Shown here piece by piece: positions 1 to 5,752 of a stretch of DNA of 36,193 bases; position 1 is the first letter of the stretch, and each line of letters opens with the position of its first letter. Origin of the DNA: Spirochaetaceae bacterium (GTDB lineage: Bacteria > Spirochaetota > Spirochaetia > SZUA-6 > Bin103). The position numbers and the translations under genes were made by a program. The stretch is taken from assembly GCA_028818385.1 (NCBI GenBank), contig JAPPNY010000066.1:1-36193 (forward strand). The letters run 5' to 3'. The notes below the pieces were generated by a model. That model was not told where the DNA came from. It searched no databases and saw nothing but the letters and a program-made list of their open reading frames with translations.

Positions 1-122
1 TCCTGGCCAGGGTTACACCTTAACCACCTGTCCAGTTTTCCGGGACCACCTCAAAACAAGGCGCTTCCCAGCGTCCGTAGCGTTCCGTCCACGTTCAGTC
101 ACTCGTTTACCTCCTCGCCAAG

Positions 123-656
123 TCAGGAGTCTGCCACATCCAGCCACGCCTCGAAGCGTCGAGCGCCGGCGTCCGAGATGCCGTCCGGGCCGACATCCTC
201 TGTACCCCAGGAGAAGGTGCGCATCGCGGCGGCGACGAACTCCTCGTCCGTCATGGCGCGCACGCCAGCTCCTTCAAGCCACCACTGCTCGAATGCGCCG
301 TCATCCCATGCGAGCGCCACCTTTCCGCCACTCTCAGCCAAGTAGGCGCGGAACCGTTCCCGCCACTCCGCGTCACGGTAGGGCACCGCGTCGTCCGCCA
401 CGTCCTCGCCGTCGGCCTCGGGCAAATACGAAACGTTTCGTATTTGCCCCTGCCGCCGCGCTGACCACGCGCCGCGGATACTGCCTGCAAGTTCGACCTC
501 TTCACGGGACAGCTCCCGCGCCGCACGCATCATGTACTGCGCCTGCCGCGTCTCGATGCAGCGTTCCTGAAGCCATCGCATCCACCGCCCGTGTCCAGCA
601 AGCGCCTTCGCCTCGTTCAGCAGCCTGCCGGCCTCCCACAAGTTGACCGCGCCCAT
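123..656 (-). CDS. DUF3102-like accessory protein, N-terminus uncertain
   Basis: The segment just after the proposed start (NLWEAGRLLNEAKALAGHGRW, then RWLQERCIETRQAQYMM) resembles the DUF3102 pattern found in phage and plasmid proteins: a helix ending in G-LL-EAK, then HG-W--WL and a run of aromatic/Arg residues. The rest (about 110 residues, acidic, ending FEAWLDVADS) is not recognised. I start it at the ATG at 656, giving about 177 residues. The frame stays open upstream to 1013, but that stretch is low-complexity Arg/Gly-rich and looks non-coding. The best Shine-Dalgarno-like GGAGAGG (676-682) suits an out-of-frame ATG at 664 better than 656, so the 5' end may be frameshifted or decayed. 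A perfect palindrome lies inside the ORF at 420-449. Family assignment is tentative and no function is claimed. Confidence 0.5.
   Translation of the reverse strand: MGAVNLWEAGRLLNEAKALAGHGRWMRWLQERCIETRQAQYMMRAARELSREEVELAGSIRGAWSARRQGQIRNVSYLPEADGEDVADDAVPYRDAEWRERFRAYLAESGGKVALAWDDGAFEQWWLEGAGVRAMTDEEFVAAAMRTFSWGTEDVGPDGISDAGARRFEAWLDVADS
420..449. repeat. Perfect 30-bp palindrome inside an ORF
   Basis: The left arm GGGCAAATACGAAAC (420-434) is followed with no spacer by its exact reverse complement (435-449); the symmetry ends at 419/450. The centre, ACGAAACGTTTCGT, has the AAACGTTT core typical of LacI/PurR-type operators, and the AT-rich stretch stands out in GC-rich DNA. It is read through in frame by the minus-strand DUF3102-like ORF. 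I found no second copy in the window. It could be an operator, a partition or recombination site, or an inserted palindromic repeat. Confidence 0.9.
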
Positions 657-1040
657 ACGAGCATGGTGTGTGCTTCCTCTCCTATACCAGCGTTCCCGCT
701 GGTGAGCCCCTGAGCGAAGCGCATAGCTGGCCCATCCCCAGGGTGCTGCTACGCGCTCGCGGTTGCGGTTCCCGCCGGAGCCGCCCCGTCGCCATGCGCC
801 CTGTCGGTGACTCCCCTCGTGAACACGTCCCGACAGATCGGACAGCGCGTCGATTACAGGCGCCCCGGCTTCACGTTGCCGAGCCCCGCCGGCCCTGTCC
901 TTTCGCTTGGCCTCGCCGCCTGGCGGTATCCCCACCGGGTCGCTCGTGGCTGCGGCTTCGTGTCGAATGAGGAACGGCGCCACGGGCGCCCTGGTGAATC
1001 CGCCGGCCCTCACCTTGCAGGTTGTGCTACTCGTGCCCTC
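657..1040. other. Gap without a convincing gene (384 bp)
   Basis: All frames here are either short or Arg/Gly/Pro-rich shadows. On the minus strand one frame has a short CPICRDVF stretch that hints at half of a zinc ribbon, but it lacks a second Cys pair and is bounded by stops. Most simply this is decayed accessory sequence between the AlpA-like gene and the DUF3102-like ORF. Confidence 0.5.
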
Positions 1041-1229
1041 CTACTCCGCCGGCCTGGATCGGACCCACTCCTCAACGTCGGTGGATCTCCACCCGACGGC
1101 ACGCTTCGAGAGCCGAACCGGCGCCGGGAAGGTGCCGGCCTTCGTCAGCCGCCAGATTGTCACGCGGGATAGTCCCGTCAGCTTCAGCACCGACGGCATC
1201 CGCAGGATCTGCGGAAGCGGGTCAGCCAT
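1041..1229 (-). CDS. AlpA-family helix-turn-helix regulator
   Basis: This 62-residue protein is a MerR-like/AlpA excisionase-type DNA-binding domain on its own. It shows the usual order: hydrophobic start (LRMPSVLKLTGLSR), recognition helix (VTIWRLTKAGTFP), wing with PAPVRLSKRAVGWR, and the closing VEEWV. AlpA proteins regulate or direct excision of integrated elements (P4-like prophages, CP4-57), which fits the integrase upstream on the same strand. It starts at an ATG 8 bp after the 85-residue ORF and is probably co-transcribed with it. Target sites are unknown. Confidence 0.9.
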   Translation of the reverse strand: MADPLPQILRMPSVLKLTGLSRVTIWRLTKAGTFPAPVRLSKRAVGWRSTDVEEWVRSRPAE

Positions 1230-1237
1230 CGCAGCGC

Positions 1238-1495
1238 CTACGGATCAATCGCCGTCTGCGCTTGGTTGAGTTGGTTGCGGAGCTTCGTCGCCGGCATCTG
1301 CCGCACCTGCTCCAGCTCGCTCTCGAAGTGGTCTGCGAGGGTCCGCAGCGCCCACTCGACGTAGAACTTGTCCGAGTACCCCGGACCGGGTGTCGCCCCG
1401 GTCTTCCGACAGTACTCCTCGATCAGCCGCTGGTGGGCGGCCTTGGTCTGCTCCAGAACGCCCGCGTCCACGCGCGGTTGCCTTCGTTCAGCCAT
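1238..1495 (-). CDS. Small hypothetical protein of the integrated element
   Basis: The product is about 85 residues, rich in charged residues and Gln, and predicted mostly helical (LEQTKAAHQRLIEEY, YVEWALRTLADHFESELEQV). It has no signal peptide, membrane segment or recognised motif. I use the ATG at 1495; an in-frame TTG at 1504 is possible, and neither has a clear Shine-Dalgarno. It lies directly upstream of the AlpA-like gene on the same strand, so a role in element maintenance is plausible but unproven. That it is a real gene is supported by normal composition and tight spacing. Confidence 0.6.
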   Translation of the reverse strand: MAERRQPRVDAGVLEQTKAAHQRLIEEYCRKTGATPGPGYSDKFYVEWALRTLADHFESELEQVRQMPATKLRNQLNQAQTAIDP

Positions 1496-1630
1496 AGTGC
1501 GCAAAGAATACCATCTGTGTCGATTGGTGTCAGACGACCCGATAGTGCGTCAAGACCGGGGTGTTGCCCCTAGGCCGACTTTTCGCCATAGTCTCTGGGA
1601 AAGTCGCAATGCCCCACCCGAGGAGGGGTG

Positions 1631-1651
1631 GTGTCTACTGGGTGTAGACAC
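1631..1651. repeat. Inverted repeat downstream of the tRNA
   Basis: GTGTCTAC (1631-1638), a 5-nt loop TGGGT, and GTAGACAC (1644-1651) form a perfect 8-bp stem. A second, weaker stem CCACCC/GGGTGG lies at 1614-1631. Both lie just beyond the tRNA 3' end on the minus strand. There is no U-run after them, so a terminator or processing role is only a guess. Confidence 0.5.
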
Positions 1652-1673
1652 TTGCATCGCGGTAGGCGCGGTG

Positions 1674-1765
1674 CGGAGAGAGTGGGAATCGAACCCACGT
1701 CGGGCAGTGTTGGTGCCCGGGCCTTGGAGTATCAGTCCAGCGCCTTACCACTCGGCCATCTCTCC
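1674..1765 (-). tRNA. Class II (Ser-like) tRNA with GAU anticodon
   Basis: A full cloverleaf folds: acceptor GGAGAGA/TCTCTCC (1765-1759 with 1681-1675), discriminator G at 1674, D arm GCC/GGC, T arm GTGGG-TTCGATT-CCCAC (1698-1682), and a long variable arm with a 6-bp stem CGGGCA/TGCCCG (1719-1701). The body and G73 are those of serine tRNAs. The anticodon stem is TGGA/TCCA plus a C-A mismatch at 27-43, and its 7-nt loop CTGATAC puts GAT (1733-1731) at 34-36, an isoleucine anticodon. No CCA is encoded. It lies 52 bp downstream of the integrase gene in the same orientation. It may be a specialised or decayed tRNA of the element; the isotype is uncertain. Confidence 0.8.
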
Positions 1766-1817
1766 TCCGGGGCGCCTTTCTCAGCAAGCGTAGCCCACCA
1801 CCTGCCATACGTGCCCG

Positions 1818-3047
1818 CTACACACCTGTAGGGCGGACGTATTGCCCCCAGGCCACCATCAGCTCACGGCGCCGCTCGAATAGATCCGACCTCTGATAGG
1901 CACCTTCGACTCCGGCGACAACGTGAGCGAGCGCCTGCTCGGCCACCTCGCGGTCAACGCCCTGCTCCGCGGCCCACGAGCGAAAGCTGGTCCTGAAGCC
2001 GTGGGTCGTGGCGTCGATGCCGGTCTCCTTCAAGAGCTTGGAAGTCGTCATGTTAGACAGCTCCTTGCCGGTCATGGATGGAAACACCAGCTCATCGGCG
2101 CCGCCGCCCGATAGCGCCCGCGCGCCTTCGAGCACCGCCACCGCTTGCCGGGAGAGCGGAACACGATGCACCTTCCCGGACTTCATGCGCTCCGCTGGCA
2201 CCGACCAGACGCGGCCGGGTAGGTCGATCTCAGACCATCGAGCAAGCCGCGCCTCACCGGATCGCACGGCCGTCAGGACGATGAACTCCAACAGCAGCTT
2301 GGTGGCCGGCCATGCCCCGGACGCTCGAACCTTGGCGACGGCCGCGGCCACGTCGGCATGAGGGAGCGCCCGATGGTGGCGTGCTGGAGTCGTGCCGTTC
2401 TTCGGCAGAGCCTGCGAGACGGCATCGCCTGCCGGGTTGTCGATCCGGTAGCCCTTGGCGACCGCCCACTTCATCACAACGCCGATCCGCTGCCGCAACC
2501 GCCGTGCCGTCTCTCGCTTGGTAGACCAGATCGGCACCAGCACGGAGAGAACGTCTCCGCTGGTGATGGAGCTGATGGGTTTGTCACCGACCCGCGGGAA
2601 CACAAACCGCTCCATGCTCGACCACCAGATTGAAGCTGTCGCCGGATTCCGCCAGGAGGTTGCATGGAGCCCGTGCACAGCCTTCGCCGCCTGCTCGAAG
2701 GTCGGCATCCGCGCCCGCTCCCGCGGGTCGCGCCCCTGGTACACGTCGCGTGCGTTCTCAAGCGCCTTGGCGCGCGCCTCGGCCAAGGTGACGATGGGGT
2801 AGGGCCCCAGCCCCACGTTGCACGGCGCTCCGTTGACCCGTAGCCGCTGCGACCAGCTCTTCGCCAGTCCACCGACCGCCCGCGGCTTCACCAGCAGGCT
2901 CAAGCCGTGACCGCCGTGCCCGTCGCCGTACCGCCCCGGTCGCTTCACCGTGCGCACGAACGACGCCGACAGCCTCTGCGGTCGCTTCGTTGGTACCTCG
3001 GATCGGGGTTCGATTCCCTGTTCTAGTGCGCTTCCGTTATCACTCAT
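1818..3047 (-). CDS. int: P4-type tyrosine recombinase (integrase)
   Basis: The protein of 409 residues has the P4-integrase layout: an N-terminal DUF4102-type DNA-binding region (GLSLLVKP, WSQRLRVNG, VGLGPYPIVTLAEAR), a core-binding helical domain, and a C-terminal catalytic domain. Catalytic residues are visible as Arg262 (TAVRSGEAR), Lys289 (MKSGKVH), His349 and Arg352 (HGFRTSFR), His375 (LAHVV) and the nucleophile Tyr384 (GAYQRSD). All are intact, so the enzyme is probably active. The start ATG at 3047 has AAGGTGAT 5 nt upstream. The enzyme would insert and excise the element running leftwards from about 3200; the AlpA-like gene is its likely partner. Confidence 0.95.
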   Translation of the reverse strand: MSDNGSALEQGIEPRSEVPTKRPQRLSASFVRTVKRPGRYGDGHGGHGLSLLVKPRAVGGLAKSWSQRLRVNGAPCNVGLGPYPIVTLAEARAKALENARDVYQGRDPRERARMPTFEQAAKAVHGLHATSWRNPATASIWWSSMERFVFPRVGDKPISSITSGDVLSVLVPIWSTKRETARRLRQRIGVVMKWAVAKGYRIDNPAGDAVSQALPKNGTTPARHHRALPHADVAAAVAKVRASGAWPATKLLLEFIVLTAVRSGEARLARWSEIDLPGRVWSVPAERMKSGKVHRVPLSRQAVAVLEGARALSGGGADELVFPSMTGKELSNMTTSKLLKETGIDATTHGFRTSFRSWAAEQGVDREVAEQALAHVVAGVEGAYQRSDLFERRRELMVAWGQYVRPTGV

Positions 3048-3050
3048 GGA

Positions 3051-3066
3051 ATCACCTTTTGGTGAT
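3051..3066. promoter_or_regulatory. Inverted repeat covering the integrase ribosome binding site
   Basis: ATCACC-TTTT-GGTGAT is a perfect 6-bp inverted repeat with a 4-nt centre. On the minus strand its arm nearest the gene is AGGTGAT, the integrase Shine-Dalgarno. In mRNA the hairpin would hide the ribosome site; as DNA it could be a repressor site next to the -10 box. Either would keep integrase expression low. Function is inferred. Confidence 0.5.
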
Positions 3067-3094
3067 AATCGCCCGAAACTGAGTGAAACGTCAA
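3065..3094 (-). promoter_or_regulatory. Candidate sigma-70 promoter for the integrase
   Basis: On the minus strand TTGACG (3094-3089), an 18-bp spacer and GATTAT (3070-3065) give a 5/6 and a 4/6 match to the -35 and -10 consensus. A start about 3058 would leave a very short leader before the ATG at 3047. The area is clearly more AT-rich than its surroundings. Confidence 0.4.
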
Positions 3095-3174
3095 GCAACG
3101 ACAGATCGGAGTCAAATCGTTTTTTGTGCGTTACTTATTGGTACCATGAGAAACGGATGGAAACACCGGATTGT

Positions 3175-3217
3175 TAGCCCTAGGGGCTATAGGCTGCGGT
3201 GCGCATCCCCTGCGCAC
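3175..3217. other. Paired inverted repeats at the element/chromosome boundary
   Basis: TAGCCC-TAG-GGGCTA (3175-3189) and GTGCGCA-tcccc-TGCGCAC (3199-3217) are two perfect inverted repeats between the integrase promoter and the end of the zinc-ribbon gene at 3232. They may terminate transcription from either side, although no T-run follows. The attachment site of the element should also lie near here, because the chromosome-like genes start at once to the right. Confidence 0.4.
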
Positions 3218-3231
3218 GTGAAAGGCCGACC

Positions 3232-3885
3232 TCACTCGAAGAGGCCGGCCACGATCTCCACCAGGGACTCGAACACGTTGCCGGCCGCCTCGGCCACCCC
3301 CTCCAGGAACCCGGGAGCCGTTTCGGCCGCGGCGCCCGCGACCTGTGCCGCGCCCACCGCTCCGAGGAATGCCAAGTCCGAGCCCGTCCAGAGTAGCGCT
3401 TCGGCGACCACGTCGGCGCCCTGCCCGTCACTGCGGACCGCAACGCGGCTGCGCTCCAACCGCCAGATCGCCTCCAGCTCGTGGTGGTCGAACCACGCCC
3501 CCTTGCACTTCGTGCAGATGTCGAGGGTGACGCCGGCGCGCGGCACCTGCAGCATCGGTCGCTCACAGGCGGGACAGGCCAGTTGGGTCTTCGCGCCGCA
3601 TGCTCCGCAGACGGGGCTGTCGCGGTCCAGGAAGGCGCGGCAGGAGTGGCACTGCGCCCGGTGCTTCCGGTCGCGGACAGGCACGCGGGCACGCAGCGCC
3701 TCGGGACGCTGGCGGCGGAGGCGCTGGACCTCGCCCAGCTCGAACCACATGCCGCCGCAGCGGCTGCAGTGGTCGAGGATGAGCGGCTGGCCGGCAGACG
3801 TTCCGTGCGCGGCCGATCCGTCGATGCGCACCTTGTCCATCTTGACCCCGAGACAGACCGGGCAGGGCCAGCGGGGTTCGCTCAT
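3232..3885 (-). CDS. Double zf-TFIIB zinc-ribbon protein
   Basis: The 217-residue product has two zf-TFIIB (PF13453-type) modules: CPVC near the start, then HCSRCGGMWFELGEVQ, and further on CPAC, then ICTKCKGAWFDHHELEAI. Between them sits another Cys-rich zinc-ribbon-like part (CHSC, CGACG). The C-terminal 80 residues are Ala/Gly/Val-rich with small-residue helices and may associate with membrane. The family is widespread but poorly understood; metal or nucleic-acid binding is inferred from the cysteines. The start ATG at 3885 overlaps the stop of the upstream gene as ATGA, so the two are translationally coupled and probably work together. Confidence 0.8.
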   Translation of the reverse strand: MSEPRWPCPVCLGVKMDKVRIDGSAAHGTSAGQPLILDHCSRCGGMWFELGEVQRLRRQRPEALRARVPVRDRKHRAQCHSCRAFLDRDSPVCGACGAKTQLACPACERPMLQVPRAGVTLDICTKCKGAWFDHHELEAIWRLERSRVAVRSDGQGADVVAEALLWTGSDLAFLGAVGAAQVAGAAAETAPGFLEGVAEAAGNVFESLVEIVAGLFE

Positions 3886-4349
3886 GGGTCCAGCAGCCTC
3901 CTCGCCTGATCCTTCTCGGACGCGTGCGCAACGTCGTGGAACACGTACACCAGCACGCCCGACTCGGTGACCTGGAGATCCGCCACCTTTCTCAGCGCGA
4001 GCGCATGCAACGCCTCTTCCGCCGCCGCCGGGGACACCGCCAGCTCTCCGGCCACCTCCACGGCGGTGAGCCGCCCTGCGTGCCGCCCCGCCAGGCGCAG
4101 CACCTCCGCCTCCAGCGTCTCGCGCCGCAACGCCTCCCGCCGCTCGCCGCGGACCGGCCCGGCGCCGAAGAACCCGCCGGCACCAAGGTGCCCGGCGATC
4201 AGCCAAGCTCCCCCCGCCACCGGCAGACCCGCCCCGATCAGCAGCGCCACGACCGTGGCCAACCCGCCTTGCACGTCCGCCTGCGTGAATCCGAGCAGCA
4301 CGAACAGCCCCACCGCGATCAGACAGCATCCCCCGATCAGCCTACCCAT
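3882..4349 (-). CDS. Small two-TM membrane protein with helical C-terminal domain
   Basis: This 155-residue protein begins with two hydrophobic helices (LIGGCCLIAVGLFVLLGFTQ and the ATVVALLIGAGLPVAGGAWLIAG stretch). A charged cytoplasmic part follows, with a winged-helix-like pattern: LEAEVLRLAGRHAGRLTAVEVA, ELAVSPAAAEEALHAL, then a VTESGVLVYVF strand. Such DUF-type proteins are common but uncharacterised. I start at the ATG at 4349, preceded by GGAAAGG about 10 nt upstream; an in-frame start at 4391 is less likely. The partner is the overlapping zinc-ribbon protein. The HTH reading is inferred. Confidence 0.7.
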   Translation of the reverse strand: MGRLIGGCCLIAVGLFVLLGFTQADVQGGLATVVALLIGAGLPVAGGAWLIAGHLGAGGFFGAGPVRGERREALRRETLEAEVLRLAGRHAGRLTAVEVAGELAVSPAAAEEALHALALRKVADLQVTESGVLVYVFHDVAHASEKDQARRLLDP

Positions 4350-4646
4350 GTTCCGAGCCTTTCCGAGCGTCGCGGTCAGGGTACACCGCACTGCCCGCTC
4401 CCATCAGCCACAGGCTGCCCTCGGATCACCGGCTCGTGCACGAGGCCCCAGGGTGGGGCGAAAAGGCGGCCGTCAGCGGCCTCCCTTGGCCCTCAAGGAC
4501 CTGTTACCAAGAAAAACTGTTGAGGACGCCGCCAGGGGTGATCCGCATGCTTGACCCCACATTCGGGGTGGTTTCGCGGCAGTGGCTTCGCCTTCTACGC
4601 CGGCTGCTAGTAAGGTACGCCCATCAACGCACAGCACCCCGCCGAA
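4350..4646. other. Divergent intergenic region (297 bp)
   Basis: This separates the minus-strand membrane protein from the antiporter gene and should carry promoters both ways. Visible elements are a perfect 12-bp palindrome CTCGTGCACGAG (4433-4444) and a short stem ACCCC/GGGGT next to a TTGACC hexamer (4551-4556). I could not place a convincing -10 box and see no known riboswitch. Confidence 0.4.
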
Positions 4647-5711
4647 GTGAACACCCTGGATGCCCTGCTTTCCGGGATCGCCGCCGACGCTCCGCTCATC
4701 GGCCTGCTCGTCGCCATCGTCGTATCGCTGGCGGTGCTCGCGAAGGGCGCCGACATCCTGGTCGATCAGGCGGTGTCGCTGTCGCGGCGCTTGGGCGTTC
4801 CGAAGATGCTCATCGGAGCCACCGTGGTCAGCGTCGGCACCACGTTGCCGGAGGCCGCGGTCAGCGTGCTGGCCGCCGTGCAGGGAGCGCCGGGGCTGGC
4901 ACTCGGCAACTCCGTCGGGTCGATCATCGCCGACACGGGCCTGATCCTGGGCCTGGCTATCCTGATCGGCCGCGTGCCGACCGAACGGCGCCTGGTAAGC
5001 CGCCAGAGTTGGATCCAGGTCTCGAGCGCGGTGCTCCTGGTGCTGGTGTGCGTGCCCTACCTGGCACTGCGCGGCATGTTCACCGACGGCGGCCGCCTGC
5101 CGCAGCCGGTCGGCATCCTTTTCCTGGTGCTGCTCGGCCTGTACCTGTGGCGCTCGATTTCCTGGTCGCGCACCGCACCCGGCGGAGCTTCCGAAGAGGC
5201 CGCGGACGAGGACGGCGCCGCGGCGCCAACACCGCTCGGCGCGCTGGCGCTGCTCGCGCTCGGCGTGGTGATGGTAGTGGTGGCCGCGAACGTGCTGATC
5301 ACGGCGGTCGAGGAGTTGGCGACCCGCTTGCAGATTCCCGACGCGATCATCGCCGCCACGCTGGTGGCGTTCGGCACGTCGCTGCCGGAGCTGGTGACCG
5401 CGGTCACGGCCGTGCGCAGAGGACACGGCGAGCTTGCCATCGGCAACGTGCTCGGCGCCGACGTGCTCAATGTGCTGTTCGTGAGCGGCGCCGCCGCCGC
5501 GGTGACGACGGGCGGACTGGCCGTGCCGCCGCAGTTCTTCTACCTGTTCTTCCCGTCGATGCTGTTCGTGGTGCTGGTGCTGCGGTTCGGCATCAGCCGC
5601 ACCGGGACGGGCCAGTTCAGCAAGGCGTTCGGCTTCGCGCTGCTCGGCGCCTATCTGGTGACCGTCCTGCTCGGCTACGTGGTTCCGGGCGGCGGCAGCT
5701 TGCACGGCTGA
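4647..5711 (+). CDS. CaCA-family Na+(K+)/Ca2+ antiporter
   Basis: The 354-residue polytopic inner-membrane protein has two inverted alpha repeats, the mark of calcium/cation antiporters: GATVVSVGTTLPEAAVSV with GNSVGSIIADT, and AATLVAFGTSLPELVTAV with GNVLGADVLN. The acidic residues in the TLPE and SLPE motifs are the cation-binding ones. About ten membrane helices are visible, with an acidic cytoplasmic loop (EEAADEDGAA) in the middle. The product should export Ca2+ (or a similar cation) in exchange for Na+ or H+, as in YrbG-like proteins. The start is a GTG at 4647, with in-frame stops just upstream and no strong Shine-Dalgarno. Substrate specificity cannot be read from sequence. Confidence 0.9.
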   Translation: MNTLDALLSGIAADAPLIGLLVAIVVSLAVLAKGADILVDQAVSLSRRLGVPKMLIGATVVSVGTTLPEAAVSVLAAVQGAPGLALGNSVGSIIADTGLILGLAILIGRVPTERRLVSRQSWIQVSSAVLLVLVCVPYLALRGMFTDGGRLPQPVGILFLVLLGLYLWRSISWSRTAPGGASEEAADEDGAAAPTPLGALALLALGVVMVVVAANVLITAVEELATRLQIPDAIIAATLVAFGTSLPELVTAVTAVRRGHGELAIGNVLGADVLNVLFVSGAAAAVTTGGLAVPPQFFYLFFPSMLFVVLVLRFGISRTGTGQFSKAFGFALLGAYLVTVLLGYVVPGGGSLHG

Positions 5712-5752
5712 TCTCAGAGGCCCCACGGAACCCTAAGGAGTCCGCCCGCACC

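Noticed and set aside
657..1013. N-terminal extension of the DUF3102-like ORF and a CPICRDVF zinc-ribbon hint
   Set aside because: The extension is low complexity with no motif, and the Cys pair has no partner pair before a stop.
1674..1765. tRNA as the attachment site of the integrase
   Set aside because: The integrase lies on the 5' side of the tRNA, and no second copy of the tRNA 3' end occurs in the window. The usual geometry puts the element beyond the 3' end.
1628..1831. Plus-strand short ORF with RVGIEPTSGS-like peptide
   Set aside because: It is the antisense translation of the tRNA gene at 1674-1765, a common false ORF.
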